A stretch of 38,513 nucleotides of DNA from Candidatus Eisenbergiella pullistercoris (GTDB taxonomy: Bacteria > Bacillota > Clostridia > Lachnospirales > Lachnospiraceae): contig DXDD01000142.1 in assembly GCA_019115665.1 (NCBI GenBank), forward strand, positions 1-38,513, in the 5' to 3' direction. Both the position numbers and the translations under genes were made by a program. Below are positions 22,617-32,322 of the stretch, piece after piece. Below the pieces are notes generated by a model that saw only the letters and a list, made by a program, of their open reading frames with translations, did no database searches and was not told the DNA's origin. Every line of letters starts with the position of its first letter. Positions within the stretch are counted from its first letter, which is position 1.

Positions 22617-22973
22617 GTGAACAGGAGAGAGCTCGGAGAGGCCTTTGAGGAGGCGGCAGCCGTTTTTCTGCAGAAAAACGGCGTACAGATCCTGGAGAGA
22701 AACTTCCGCTGCAGGCAGGGAGAGATCGATCTGATCGGGCGGGACGGGGAATATCTGGTCTTTTTTGAGGTGAAATACCGGAAAAGCGCGGATCTGGGCC
22801 TTCCGGCCGAGGCTGTGGGAGCCGTCAAGCAGAGACGGATCTGCCGGGCGGCAAAGTACTATTTATATCGAAAGCATCTGGGAGAGGGCGTTCCGGTACG
22901 GTTCGATGTGGTCGCTGTCTGCGGACAGCGGATGAACTGGTACCAGAATGCTTTTGACTATGTGGGAGGATGA
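22617..22973 (+). CDS. yraN: YraN family (UPF0102) endonuclease-like protein
   Basis: 118 residues from GTG 22617, which AAGGAGG (22605-22611) supports; a GTG at 22596 is the longer alternative. Motifs of the restriction-endonuclease-like fold: GEAFEEAAAVFLQKNG, ILERNFRCRQGEIDLIGRD and VFFEVKYRKS (Asp and Glu-x-Lys). Next to rnhB as in many bacteria. Function unproven; a role in DNA processing is suggested by fold and context. Confidence 0.88.
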   Translation: MNRRELGEAFEEAAAVFLQKNGVQILERNFRCRQGEIDLIGRDGEYLVFFEVKYRKSADLGLPAEAVGAVKQRRICRAAKYYLYRKHLGEGVPVRFDVVAVCGQRMNWYQNAFDYVGG

Positions 22974-22976
22974 GTC

Positions 22977-23882
22977 ATGCGGGAGAAGGAAGCGATGCGG
23001 AGGAAAGCCATGGACTGTCTGAAAAGGAAACCGGGGATCCGGCCGGGCATGCGGCTGAATGAAAAGAACGGCGCGGAATATCTGACCTTTCCGGCAATCA
23101 GTGAAACCGGACTGGTCAGCCATCTGATGACCACGCGCTCCGGCGGGGTCAGCGAGGGGGAGCTTGGAAGCATGAATCTGAGCTTCACCCGGGGAGACCG
23201 GAAGGAAAATGTGGAGGAAAATTTCCGAAGGGCGGCGGCGCTTCTTGGGTGCGGGCCGGAGGATATCGTCTGCTCGGATCAGACGCATACGGTCAATATC
23301 CGGCGCGTGACGGCGGCGGATAAGGGGAAGGGCGTGACCCGCCCGAAGGATTACCGGGATGTGGACGGGCTGATCACCGATGAGCCGGGCGTCGCCCTTG
23401 CCACCTTTTATGCGGACTGCGTGCCGCTTCTGTTCGTGGATCCCGTGCGGCGCGCCGTGGGACTGTCCCACTCCGGCTGGCGGGGAACGGCGCAGGGGAT
23501 GGGGGCAAGGACGGCGGAGGCCATGGAAAAGGCTTTCGGAAGCCGTCCGGAGGATCTGCTGGCCGGGATCGGCCCTTCCATCTGCAGGGACTGCTATGAG
23601 GTGAGCGGGGACGTGGCGGAGGCATTCCGGGCGCTTTTTGCCGGAGAGGCGTTCCGGAAGCTCCCCTTTGGCCTGGAACGGGTGCTGTATGAAAAGGGCG
23701 GAGGAAAATATCAGCTGGATCTGTGGAAGGCCAATGAGGCGGTCCTTCTTTCCGCAGGCATCCGGGCGGAGCATATCAGCATGACGGACGTATGCACCTG
23801 CTGCAATCCGGACCTCCTGTTTTCCCATCGGGCAAGCGGCGGAAGACGGGGGAATCTTGGCATGTTCGTGATGCTGCTGTGA
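22977..23882 (+). CDS. pgeF: Peptidoglycan editing factor PgeF (YfiH, laccase-domain family)
   Basis: 301 residues. The metal-site motifs are present: SDQTHTVNI, DGLITDEPGVALATFYADCV, AVGLSHSGWRGTAQGMG and the C-terminal DVCTCCNPDLLFSHR. Homologues were first called multicopper polyphenol oxidases but act as purine nucleoside-active or peptidoglycan-editing enzymes. Start ATG 22977 lies 3 nt after yraN. Slightly longer than E. coli PgeF because of an N-terminal segment. Confidence 0.9.
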   Translation: MREKEAMRRKAMDCLKRKPGIRPGMRLNEKNGAEYLTFPAISETGLVSHLMTTRSGGVSEGELGSMNLSFTRGDRKENVEENFRRAAALLGCGPEDIVCSDQTHTVNIRRVTAADKGKGVTRPKDYRDVDGLITDEPGVALATFYADCVPLLFVDPVRRAVGLSHSGWRGTAQGMGARTAEAMEKAFGSRPEDLLAGIGPSICRDCYEVSGDVAEAFRALFAGEAFRKLPFGLERVLYEKGGGKYQLDLWKANEAVLLSAGIRAEHISMTDVCTCCNPDLLFSHRASGGRRGNLGMFVMLL

Positions 23883-23893
23883 CGGAGCCTGCG

Positions 23894-23971
23894 GAGCGCA
23901 TCCGCGGCCGGGACTTACGGAGTTCATCTGCGGCCGGGGCTTACGGTGCGTTTCCGCGTCCGGAGCTTTAA
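23894..23971 (+). repeat. Three degenerate 26-bp tandem units downstream of pgeF
   Basis: Three consecutive 26-bp units (23894, 23920, 23946) share the core CGGCCGGG.CTTACG in the first two and a diverged CGTCCGGAGCTTTAA in the third. They lie between the pgeF stop and the two-component operon. No coding capacity is evident; they may be slipped-strand expansion. Confidence 0.65.
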
Positions 23972-24061
23972 ATGGTACAATATTAAGAAAAAATACAGAC
24001 TTCCTTTTCTGTTTGTTAAAAGTAATGTGCTTTAATGATAGATACGGAGGAGATACGCAAG

Positions 24062-24754
24062 ATGACGAATATTCTGGTATGCGATGACGACAGGGAGATC
24101 GTGGAGGCGATCGAGATCTATCTGGCCCAGGAGGGCTATCATGTGATCAAGGCGTATGACGGGGAGCAGGCGATCCAGGCGCTGAGGTCGCATGACGTGC
24201 ACCTTCTCATCATCGATGTGATGATGCCCAAACTGGACGGGATCCATGCCACACTGAAGATCCGGGAATACAGCAGCATCCCGATCATCATCCTTTCCGC
24301 CAAGTCGGAGGATGCGGACAAGATCCTGGGGCTGAACATCGGCGCGGACGATTATGTGACCAAGCCCTTCAATCCGCTGGAGCTGGTGGCCAGGGTGAAG
24401 TCCCATCTGCGCCGGTATACCCAGCTGGGCAATCTGAACGCGGAAAACAACGCGGTTTTCCGGACGGGCGGACTGGTCATCAACGACGACACCAAGGAGG
24501 TGACGGTGGACGACGAGCCGGTGAAGCTGACGCCCATCGAATATAATATCCTCCTGCTTCTGGTGAAGAATCAGGGCAGGGTATTTTCCATCAATCAGAT
24601 CTATGAGAGCATCTGGGAGGAAGAAGCCATCGGCGCGGACAATACGGTGGCGGTACATATCCGGCATATCCGGGAGAAGATCGAGATCAATCCCAAGGAA
24701 CCCCGCTACCTGAAGGTGGTCTGGGGCGTGGGCTATAAGATCGAGAAGCAGTAG
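24062..24754 (+). CDS. OmpR-family response regulator
   Basis: 230 residues. Receiver domain (~1-115): acidic pocket CDDDRE, phosphoacceptor Asp52 in LLIIDVMMP, switch Ser in ILSAKSE and Lys in VTKPFNPLELVAR. C-terminal winged helix (~130-230): VKLTPIEYNILLLLVKNQGR and NTVAVHIRHIREKIE and VWGVGYKIEK. ATG 24062 is supported by GGAGGAG at 24047-24052; the longer ATG at 24035 has none. Paired with the kinase 82 nt downstream. Target genes unknown. Confidence 0.93.
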   Translation: MTNILVCDDDREIVEAIEIYLAQEGYHVIKAYDGEQAIQALRSHDVHLLIIDVMMPKLDGIHATLKIREYSSIPIIILSAKSEDADKILGLNIGADDYVTKPFNPLELVARVKSHLRRYTQLGNLNAENNAVFRTGGLVINDDTKEVTVDDEPVKLTPIEYNILLLLVKNQGRVFSINQIYESIWEEEAIGADNTVAVHIRHIREKIEINPKEPRYLKVVWGVGYKIEKQ

Positions 24755-24836
24755 GAGGATCGGCCGGAGACAGATCCGAAAGGGGATGCGGTGCATCCTT
24801 CCGCCGCGGCGGAAAGGTGCGCGGGAAGGAGAGAGG

Positions 24837-27458
24837 ATGGGCAGGAAGGCTGTTATGGGAAAGGGAAAGAGGACGGCGCTGCAGTTTGCCGCAGTGCTGA
24901 TGACCGCTCTGGCGGCCGGCTGTGCGGCGGCCGTTTACGCCAATTCCTTCATTACGGTGGAGGGGACGGAGGGAACGGCCAGCTACTTTGTTTCCCCTCT
25001 TGCGCAGAAGGCGCTTTTTGAGGAGTCGGAGATCTTTGACGATCTGTTCGCGGGCGATGTCCGGGATGTGACCAGAATGGCGGTCATCCGCAGCCAGCTG
25101 GAGACGGACGGAGGCTACGACGGGAAGAAGCGGATCGATATCGCGGAATATGTGAACCGGACCAGCACGCTGGACGAAGAGGTGGTCACGGCGGAATATT
25201 ACCTGGACGATCTTGTGAAGTGGAGCAATTTCGGCTTCAGCTACGAGACGGTCTACGGAACGCAGGAGGAGCTGGACCGCTTTTTCGCGGTGGGGACAGG
25301 CGCTGCGGCGGAGGAAAGCGATCTGAGCGTCGCGGATTACAGCCTGCAGTCGGAGCTGACCAGACAGGCGCTCAAGAACTCCGTGCAGGCGGCGGGCTCG
25401 GACCTTCTGAGCCTGCGGATCATCGCGGAAATGCCGGACAGCCTGGACGCCTGGAAGGAATGGCGGGAGGAGATCGGGGAAACGGCGGATATCGGCGCCG
25501 TCCTGAAGGTGGATATTCTGGTCCCCAGATATTATTCCGCCGACGGAAAGGATCTTGCCGACTACGCTTCCAGCCTGGAGGAATATATCACGCTCAGGAA
25601 TCTGTTAGTGGATGCGGGAAATCAGCTCTGCTATAATTTCACGGATTACAGCAGCTTCAAGAGCTATTACGGAACGGACCGGTCGAATATCCGGTACTGT
25701 TATCAGATGCCGGTGGACGGGCAGCTGTGTCTGTTCACGAATGTGCCGGACGATCTGAACGGAATGGAGGAGGGAGAGATCACGGAATATTTTTCCTCCT
25801 TCGGAAGAAGTCTTTACTATAATCCGGATCAGGTGGAGCTGAAGACCAACACGAAGATCACGTCGGAAGAGATGCGCACCTTCCTGGGATATTACGAGTA
25901 TGCTTTCGGAGAGGGCTCCAGAGTATGGATCAGCGTGGATACCTCCTATCCGGCGAACGACAGTCTGGCCCGGGCGAGAAACGCGTTCATGCGGTTCATG
26001 CCCTATTACTGGCAGACGGTGGGGGCCGGGGTGCTTGCGGCAGTCCTCGCGGTCTGGCTCTTCGCGGTGCTCACCATCTACGAGGGAAGAAGGCCGAAGG
26101 AGGACGGGGACGGCTATGTGATCGTCCTGCGCAGAGGGGACCGGATCTTTACGGAGCTTCTTGCGGCGGCGATGGCCGCGGACGGGGCCTGCATGGCCGC
26201 GCTGGCGGTGGCCTTCGGAAAGATCGTGCGCTATGAGGAGTATGTGCTGCTGGGAGAGGATGTGGATCCCTTCGTGCTTGCCGCCATCGCCGCGGTGATC
26301 ATGTTCGTACTGGTCCGGGCGGCGCTGTCCCTTTATCTGAGCCTGGTCCGCAGGCTCAAGTGCCATATGTTCTGGAGAGGCGCGCTCATCTGGCGCCTGG
26401 GAAGGCAGATCCGCAAAGGGCTCCTGAGCCTGTATGAGAACAGCAGCATCGTGAGCCGGGAGCTGATCCCGTTTTTTGTGATCGTCCTGTTTAATCTCTG
26501 CATGGGACTGTTCGGAGGCGTCGTCGGGATCCTGGCCTGCGGGATCGTGGATGTGGCTGCCGCCTGCCTGCTTTATCTGGAAAGGAAGGATCTGCAGAGC
26601 ATCGTGGACGGCACCAGGACCATCGGGGAAGGCCGGTTCGACGCCAAGATCGACGCCTCCCGCATGCACGGGGAGAACCGGGCGCTGGCGGAGGCTGTGA
26701 ACGGCATCGGAGACGGGATTCAGGACGCCGTCGCCACCAGCATGAAGGACGAACGGCTGAAGGCCGACCTGATCACCAACGTTTCCCACGATATCAAGAC
26801 GCCACTGACCAGCATCATCAATTTTGTCAAGCTGCTGAAGCGGGAGGATATTGCGGACGAGAGGATCCGGGGATATATTGAGGTGCTGGACGCCAAATCT
26901 CAGAGGCTCAAGCAGCTGACGGACGATCTTGTGGAAGCGTCCAAGATCTCATCAGGGAACATTTCCCTGCAGATGGAGCGGATCAATTTTGTGGAGCTGA
27001 TCAACCAGACGATCGGGGAATTCGCGGAAAAGATGGATGAGAAGTGCCTGCAGGTGGTCACGGCCATGCCGGAACGTCCCGTTTATATCGAAGCGGACAG
27101 CAGAAGGATCTGGCGCGTGGTGGAAAACCTGTTTTCCAACGTATATAAATATGCGCTGGAAGGGACGAGGGTATATCTGGATCTGACGGAGAAAACGGAA
27201 GAGGGAAGGAGAAGCGTCTGCTTTTCCATGAAGAATATCTCCGCGCAGCAGCTGAACATCAACGCGGATGAGCTGACAGAGCGTTTTATCCGGGGAGATG
27301 TCTCCAGGAGCACGGAGGGCAGCGGCCTTGGCCTTTCCATCGCGAAAAACCTGACGGAGCTTCAGAATGGAAAATTCGACATTTATCTGGACGGAGATCT
27401 CTTTAAGGTGATCCTTTCCTTTCCCTGTATGGAGGAAAAAAAGGCTTCCCGCGAGTGA
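24837..27458 (+). CDS. Membrane sensor histidine kinase
   Basis: About 873 residues, large for the class. One TM near residues 13-37, an extracytoplasmic domain of ~340 residues with no recognised fold, then four or five TM helices (~390-600), a short HAMP-like linker, the dimerisation helix with phosphoacceptor His651 in SHDIKTPLTSI and an HATPase domain: N box ENLFSNVYKYA and G2 box GSGLGLSIAKN. The usual DxGxG (G1) box is replaced by KNIS, as in a known VanS-like subgroup. Start ATG 24837 behind AAGGAGAGAGG. Partner of the OmpR regulator. Confidence 0.88.
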   Translation: MGRKAVMGKGKRTALQFAAVLMTALAAGCAAAVYANSFITVEGTEGTASYFVSPLAQKALFEESEIFDDLFAGDVRDVTRMAVIRSQLETDGGYDGKKRIDIAEYVNRTSTLDEEVVTAEYYLDDLVKWSNFGFSYETVYGTQEELDRFFAVGTGAAAEESDLSVADYSLQSELTRQALKNSVQAAGSDLLSLRIIAEMPDSLDAWKEWREEIGETADIGAVLKVDILVPRYYSADGKDLADYASSLEEYITLRNLLVDAGNQLCYNFTDYSSFKSYYGTDRSNIRYCYQMPVDGQLCLFTNVPDDLNGMEEGEITEYFSSFGRSLYYNPDQVELKTNTKITSEEMRTFLGYYEYAFGEGSRVWISVDTSYPANDSLARARNAFMRFMPYYWQTVGAGVLAAVLAVWLFAVLTIYEGRRPKEDGDGYVIVLRRGDRIFTELLAAAMAADGACMAALAVAFGKIVRYEEYVLLGEDVDPFVLAAIAAVIMFVLVRAALSLYLSLVRRLKCHMFWRGALIWRLGRQIRKGLLSLYENSSIVSRELIPFFVIVLFNLCMGLFGGVVGILACGIVDVAAACLLYLERKDLQSIVDGTRTIGEGRFDAKIDASRMHGENRALAEAVNGIGDGIQDAVATSMKDERLKADLITNVSHDIKTPLTSIINFVKLLKREDIADERIRGYIEVLDAKSQRLKQLTDDLVEASKISSGNISLQMERINFVELINQTIGEFAEKMDEKCLQVVTAMPERPVYIEADSRRIWRVVENLFSNVYKYALEGTRVYLDLTEKTEEGRRSVCFSMKNISAQQLNINADELTERFIRGDVSRSTEGSGLGLSIAKNLTELQNGKFDIYLDGDLFKVILSFPCMEEKKASRE

Positions 27459-27471
27459 TGACGCGGGAAGC
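27444..27471. terminator. Terminator shared by kinase and prs genes
   Basis: GCTTCCCGCG (27444-27453) pairs with CGCGGGAAGC (27462-27471). On the minus strand CTTTTTTTCC follows, making a strong terminator for the PRPP synthetase. The left arm lies inside the last codons of the kinase gene. Confidence 0.8.
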
Positions 27472-27480
27472 GCTTCCGTC

Positions 27481-28674
27481 TCAGATATGATATTCCTCAC
27501 GCCTGTTGTACCGGGCGAGGATCGCATTGATCTTCTCGGTGGGCGTCATGACGTGAGCCATGGATACGTCGTGGTTCATGAAGTCGATGATGGAGGCCAT
27601 AAATTTGCTCATGTCCGCCTCCGTGTAGTAGGGACGCTGATAAAGCTCCGGCGGCTGATAGGTGAGGTTGGTGGTGATGACCCGGTCAAACCAGCCGTTT
27701 TCATAAGCCCTGTCAAAGGCATCCAGCCCGTTGGTGAACAGGCCGAAGGTGCAGCAGATGAAGACCCGCCTTGCGTTCATTTCCTTGAGCTGTCTGGAGG
27801 TATCCAGCATGCTTTCTCCGGAGGAGATCATGTCGTCGATGATGATAACGTCTCTTCCGTCGATGTCGTCTCCCAGGAACTCATGGGCGACGATGGGGTT
27901 TTTCCCGTTTACGATCACGGAATAGTCCCGGCGTTTATAGAACATGCCCGTGTTTACGCCCAGAACGTTTCCGAAATAAACCGCCCGGTCCAGAGCGCCT
28001 TCGTCAGGGCTGATGACAGTGACATGATCCTTGTCGATGATCAGATCGTCCTCCACATCCAGCAGAGCGCGGATGAACTGATAGGGCGGGATGAAATTAT
28101 CGAAGCCGTGCAGGGGCGTTGCATTCTGCACCCGGGGATCATGGGCGTCAAAGGTGACGAAATTATCCACCCCCATATCCGCCAGCTCGGTCAGCATGTA
28201 GGCGCAGTCCAGAGATTCGCGGCCGGCCCTTCTGTGCTGCCGTCCCTCGTACAGGAAGGGCATGATGACATTGAGCCTGCGGGCTTTTCCGGCCGCCGCG
28301 GCGATCATCCGCTTGAGATCCTGATAGTTGTCGTCCGGGGATTTATGATTGGTATAGCCGTTGATCTGATAGGTCAGGCTGTGGTTGCACACATCCACGA
28401 TGATGAACACATCCTTGCCGTGAACGGACTCATGAATGCTTCCCTTGGCCTCCCCGCTTCCGAATCTGGGACAGACGGCGTCCAGCAGATAGCTGTCCTC
28501 AATATATCCCTGAAAGGCGGGATCCTCATGCTTGGGGCTTTTCATATCCTTCCGGAAGGAAACCAGATAGTCATTTACCCTGGCTCCAAGCGAAGCCGCA
28601 GATTCCATCGCAAGCACCTTCAGAGGAGCGACGGGAAGCGCATTTTCCAGTTCACGTACATTCGGCATAGTCAT
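27481..28674 (-). CDS. prs: Ribose-phosphate pyrophosphokinase, long divergent form
   Basis: 397 residues against about 315 for typical Prs. The PRPP loop is clear: DVIIIDDMISSGESM (~residues 270-284). The early region matches SIHESVHGKDVFII. The ATP-binding flexible loop, normally YARQDRK, reads YEGRQHRRAG and the metal-binding histidine region DLHAPQ reads DAHDPR, so it belongs to a diverged branch. It should make PRPP from ribose-5-phosphate and ATP, but altered kinetics or regulation are possible. Start ATG 28674 follows AGGAGA. Monocistronic. Confidence 0.85.
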   Translation of the reverse strand: MTMPNVRELENALPVAPLKVLAMESAASLGARVNDYLVSFRKDMKSPKHEDPAFQGYIEDSYLLDAVCPRFGSGEAKGSIHESVHGKDVFIIVDVCNHSLTYQINGYTNHKSPDDNYQDLKRMIAAAAGKARRLNVIMPFLYEGRQHRRAGRESLDCAYMLTELADMGVDNFVTFDAHDPRVQNATPLHGFDNFIPPYQFIRALLDVEDDLIIDKDHVTVISPDEGALDRAVYFGNVLGVNTGMFYKRRDYSVIVNGKNPIVAHEFLGDDIDGRDVIIIDDMISSGESMLDTSRQLKEMNARRVFICCTFGLFTNGLDAFDRAYENGWFDRVITTNLTYQPPELYQRPYYTEADMSKFMASIIDFMNHDVSMAHVMTPTEKINAILARYNRREEYHI

Positions 28675-28774
28675 TTTCTCCTGTCAATTTTGCTGCGGCC
28701 GGATCCCGCCGCGGGTGAAAATACCGGACGGACGGGCCGCGGCGTCGGTTTTACCTCGGCTTTACAATACTTAA

Positions 28775-28803
28775 TTTATATCATTATGCTAGTGACACGT
28801 CAA
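28775..28803 (-). promoter_or_regulatory. Promoter of the PRPP synthetase gene
   Basis: Minus strand: TTGACG -35 (28803-28798), 17 nt, TATAAA -10 (28780-28775). The leader is about 95 nt. It is back to back with the promoter of the DUF512 operon. Confidence 0.72.
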
Positions 28804-28820
28804 GGAAATTCTAGTAGAAT
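28792..28820 (+). promoter_or_regulatory. Promoter of the DUF512-der operon
   Basis: GTGACA -35 (28792-28797), 17 nt, TAGAAT -10 (28815-28820). Its -35 directly adjoins that of the divergent prs promoter and together they form the palindrome TGAC-AC-GTCA, so the two promoters probably cannot be occupied at once. Confidence 0.6.
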
Positions 28821-28879
28821 GGATAGGAGACTTAACGTTTCCGCCGAGATCTGCGCGGAGACAGACGAGGAGAATACGG

Positions 28880-30214
28880 ATGAAAGAAAAAGGACATCGG
28901 ATCGCCCGGATCGAGCCGGGCAGCATCGCGCAGGAGATGGAGATCGAAGCCGGGGACCGGCTTCTGGAGATAAACGGGCAGGCAGTGGAGGATGTCTTCG
29001 ATTATCAGTATCTGACCCAGGACGATTTCGTGGAGGTGCTGGTGGAGAAGCCTTCGGGAGAGGAATGGCTTCTGGAGATCGACAAGGAATATGAGGAGGA
29101 TCTGGGGATCGTTTTTGAAAACGGCCTGATGGACGATTATCGTTCCTGCTCCAACAAGTGCATTTTCTGCTTTATCGACCAGATGCCGCCGGGCATGCGG
29201 CCCACGCTGTATTTCAAGGACGACGATTCCCGGCTTTCTTTTCTGCAGGGAAATTATGTGACGCTCACCAACATGTCCGACCATGATGTGGAGCGCATCA
29301 TCCGGTATCATATGTCGCCCATCAATATTTCCTTCCAGACCACCAACCCGGAGCTTCGCTGCCGGATGCTGCACAACCGGTTCGCGGGGGAAGCCCTGAA
29401 AAAGGCGGACCGCTTCTATGAGGCAGGCATTGAGATGAACGGCCAGATCGTCCTGTGCAAGGGGATCAACGACGGGGAGGAGCTGGAACGCTCCATCCGG
29501 GATCTGACCCGGTATCTGCCCCATTTGCGAAGCGTTTCCGTGGTTCCCGTCGGCCTGTCGAAGTACCGGGACGGGCTGGAAGCGCTGGAGCCTTTTAATA
29601 AGGAAGACGCCGGAAAGGTGATCGATCAGATCGAGCGCTGGCAGAAAAAGCTTTATCCCCGGTACGGCCTGCATTTCGTCCACGCCAGCGACGAATGGTA
29701 CGTGCTTGCGGGCCGGGAGCTTCCGCCGGAGGAAGCCTATGACGGCTACCTGCAGCTGGAAAACGGCGTGGGGATGCTCCGGCTGATGATGGAGGAATTT
29801 GAGGACGCCATGGGCAGGCTTTCGGAGCCGGGGGCTCTGGACGGGAGGATCCTTTCCGGCACCTATTCCTGCGTGACCGGGCAGATCTCCTTTCCCTATA
29901 TCAGAAGGATGGCGGACCGGATCACGGAGCGTTTCCCCGGGATCCGCATCCTGGTCTATCCGATCCGCAACGACTTTTTCGGGGAGCGGATCACGGTGAC
30001 CGGGCTTCTCACCGGACAGGATATCCTGGCGCAGCTTTCCGGGAAGGAGCTGGGTGAGATCCTGTACCTGCCGGAGAATCTGCTCCGGAGCGGAGAGCAT
30101 GTGCTGCTGGATGATGTGACGGTCGAGGATATTGCCGGGACTTTACAAGTCCGGACGGATATTGTAAAATCAAGCGGATATGATTTCGCAGACGCTTTTG
30201 TAAGAAAAAGATAA
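28880..30214 (+). CDS. DUF512 protein with PDZ and radical-SAM-like cluster motif
   Basis: 444 residues. N-terminal PDZ-like segment (~1-65: [25 protein letters not shown]), then a CX3CX2C motif (Cys90, Cys94, Cys97 in CSNKCIFC) typical of radical SAM [4Fe-4S] sites, a TIM-barrel-like middle, and the DUF512 C-terminal domain (~200-440). Conserved in Clostridia directly upstream of der, but its substrate is unknown. Start ATG 28880 has GAGGAGA upstream. 16 nt from der. Confidence 0.88.
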   Translation: MKEKGHRIARIEPGSIAQEMEIEAGDRLLEINGQAVEDVFDYQYLTQDDFVEVLVEKPSGEEWLLEIDKEYEEDLGIVFENGLMDDYRSCSNKCIFCFIDQMPPGMRPTLYFKDDDSRLSFLQGNYVTLTNMSDHDVERIIRYHMSPINISFQTTNPELRCRMLHNRFAGEALKKADRFYEAGIEMNGQIVLCKGINDGEELERSIRDLTRYLPHLRSVSVVPVGLSKYRDGLEALEPFNKEDAGKVIDQIERWQKKLYPRYGLHFVHASDEWYVLAGRELPPEEAYDGYLQLENGVGMLRLMMEEFEDAMGRLSEPGALDGRILSGTYSCVTGQISFPYIRRMADRITERFPGIRILVYPIRNDFFGERITVTGLLTGQDILAQLSGKELGEILYLPENLLRSGEHVLLDDVTVEDIAGTLQVRTDIVKSSGYDFADAFVRKR

Positions 30215-30230
30215 CAGAAATGAGGTAGCT

Positions 30231-31571
30231 ATGAGCGAACAGACCAGAAAACCGATCGTTGCGGTGGTGGGAAGGCCGAATGTGGGAAAGTCCACGCTGT
30301 TCAATGCCCTTGCGGGAGAGCGGATCTCCATTGTGAAGGATACGCCGGGCATCACCAGGGACAGGATCTATGCGGATGTGACCTGGCTGGACCGGATGTT
30401 CACCCTGATCGATACGGGGGGCATCGAGCCGGACAGCTCCGACATCATCCTTTCCCAGATGCGGGAGCAGGCACAGATCGCCATTGATACGGCGGATGTG
30501 ATCCTGTTCATGGTGGATGTGAAGCAGGGACTGGTGGACGCCGATTCCAAGGTGGCGGACATGCTCCGCAGGTCGCACAAGCCGGTCGTCCTTGTGGTGA
30601 ACAAGGTGGACAGCTTCGATAAATATATGGCGGACGTATATGAGTTTTACAACCTGGGGATCGGGGATCCTCATCCCATTTCCGCGGCAAACCGGATGGG
30701 ACTGGGAGATATGCTGGATGAGGTGATCTCCCATTTTCCGGAAAAGAGCGAGGCGGAGAAGGAGGACGAGCGGCCCAGGGTGGCGATCGTGGGAAAGCCC
30801 AACGTGGGGAAATCCTCCATCATCAACCGTCTGCTGGGAGAGAACCGGGTGATCGTTTCCGATATCGCGGGAACGACCAGGGACGCCATCGACACCGAGG
30901 TGGTGCATGACGGGAAGGAATATGTCTTCATCGATACGGCGGGCCTGCGCCGGAAGAACAAGATCAAGGAGGAGCTGGAGCGCTACATGATCGTGCGCAC
31001 CGTGGGAGCGGTGGAGCGCGCGGATGTGGTCGTCCTTGTGATCGACGCCGTGGAAGGCGTGACGGAGCAGGATGCCAAGATCGCGGGCATCGCCCACGAA
31101 CGGGGAAAGGGCATGATCATCGCCGTCAACAAGTGGGACGCCGTGGAGAAGGACGACAAGACCATTTACCGCTTTACGGAGAAGATCAAAAACACCCTCT
31201 CCTTCATGCCCTACGCGGAGCTGATCTTCGTTTCCGCAAAGACGGGGCAGCGGCTGAACCGGCTCTTTGAGACCATCGACGCCGTGATTGAAAATCATGC
31301 CCTGCGGGTGGCCACCGGCGTGCTGAACGAGATCATGGCCGAGGCCGTCGCCCTGCAGCAGCCGCCTTCCGACAAGGGAAAACGCCTGCGGCTCTACTAC
31401 ATCACCCAGGCGGCCGTGAAGCCGCCCACCTTCGTGATCTTCGTGAACGATAAGGAGCTGATGCATTTTTCCTATACCAGATATATTGAAAATAAGATCA
31501 GGGAGGCGTTCGGCTTTCAGGGAACGCCGTTAAAGTTCATCATCAGGGAACGGAAAGGAGAGGAAGCGTAG
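30231..31571 (+). CDS. der: Ribosome assembly GTPase Der (EngA)
   Basis: 446 residues with two tandem GTPase domains: first [12 protein letters not shown] (~residue 13), DTGGI, NKVD; second [12 protein letters not shown] (~190), DTAGLR, NKWD. A C-terminal KH-like domain follows (~355-440). Essential for 50S assembly in most bacteria. Normal length and intact motifs. Confidence 0.98.
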   Translation: MSEQTRKPIVAVVGRPNVGKSTLFNALAGERISIVKDTPGITRDRIYADVTWLDRMFTLIDTGGIEPDSSDIILSQMREQAQIAIDTADVILFMVDVKQGLVDADSKVADMLRRSHKPVVLVVNKVDSFDKYMADVYEFYNLGIGDPHPISAANRMGLGDMLDEVISHFPEKSEAEKEDERPRVAIVGKPNVGKSSIINRLLGENRVIVSDIAGTTRDAIDTEVVHDGKEYVFIDTAGLRRKNKIKEELERYMIVRTVGAVERADVVVLVIDAVEGVTEQDAKIAGIAHERGKGMIIAVNKWDAVEKDDKTIYRFTEKIKNTLSFMPYAELIFVSAKTGQRLNRLFETIDAVIENHALRVATGVLNEIMAEAVALQQPPSDKGKRLRLYYITQAAVKPPTFVIFVNDKELMHFSYTRYIENKIREAFGFQGTPLKFIIRERKGEEA

Positions 31572-31590
31572 GAACGCTTCGGAAGAAAAA

Positions 31591-32247
31591 ATGATTCGGA
31601 TTATCTGTCTTGTGATCGGGTATGTGTGCGGCCTGTTTCAGACCGCGTTCCTCTATGGGAAAATGAACGGGATCGACATCCGGGATTACGGAAGCCACAA
31701 CGCGGGGACCACGAACGCCCTGCGCGTGCTGGGGACGAAGGCGGGGCTGATCGTTTTCTTCGGCGACGTGCTGAAATGCGTGATCGCCGTGACCATCGCC
31801 AGATTTGCCTTCGGCGCTTCCCAGCCGGAGATGAAGTATCTGTATATGATCTACGCGGCCGCGGGCGTGATCCTGGGGCATAACTTTCCCTTTTACCTGC
31901 ATTTCCGCGGCGGAAAGGGGATCGCTGCGACGGCCGGCCTGATCCTTTCCTTCCATCCTCTGTTCATCCCCGTGGGAGCGGCGCTGTTTTTCGTAAGCTT
32001 CGGGATCACCCATTATGTGTCCCTGGGCTCACTCCTGGTTTACGCGGGCTTTCTGATCGAGCTGGTGACGCTGGGACAGCTCGGGTTCTTTGAGACCTCC
32101 CAGCCTGTGCTGAATGAGATCTACATAGTGGGGGCCTTTCTGACCGTCATGGCCTACTGGAAGCACCGGGAAAACATCAGAAGGCTGCTTCACGGAGAAG
32201 AGAGGAAGACCTATCTGTTTAAGAAAAATAAGGAAGAGATCAGATAA
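31591..32247 (+). CDS. plsY: Glycerol-3-phosphate acyltransferase PlsY
   Basis: 218 residues, five or six TM helices. Conserved loops are recognisable: GSHNAGTTNALRVLG (family GSGNxGxTN) and HNFPFYLHFRGGKGIAATAG (family GHxxPxxxxFKGGKG). Transfers acyl from acyl-phosphate to glycerol-3-phosphate at the membrane, the first step of phospholipid synthesis. Gene order plsY-gpsA places consecutive steps together. Confidence 0.95.
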   Translation: MIRIICLVIGYVCGLFQTAFLYGKMNGIDIRDYGSHNAGTTNALRVLGTKAGLIVFFGDVLKCVIAVTIARFAFGASQPEMKYLYMIYAAAGVILGHNFPFYLHFRGGKGIAATAGLILSFHPLFIPVGAALFFVSFGITHYVSLGSLLVYAGFLIELVTLGQLGFFETSQPVLNEIYIVGAFLTVMAYWKHRENIRRLLHGEERKTYLFKKNKEEIR

Positions 32248-32252
32248 AACGC

Positions 32253-32287
32253 GCCGGTGCGCCGGGATAAGAGCCCGGCGCACCGGC
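32253..32287 (+). other. Long GC hairpin between plsY and gpsA
   Basis: GCCGGTGCGCCGGG (32253-32266) and CCCGGCGCACCGGC (32274-32287) form a perfect 14-bp stem with a 7-nt loop and no T-run. Within an operon, this is more likely an mRNA stability or attenuation element than a full stop. Confidence 0.55.
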
Positions 32288-32322
32288 CGTCCGGGAGAAA
32301 AGCGCCGGACAGGGAGGAAAAT

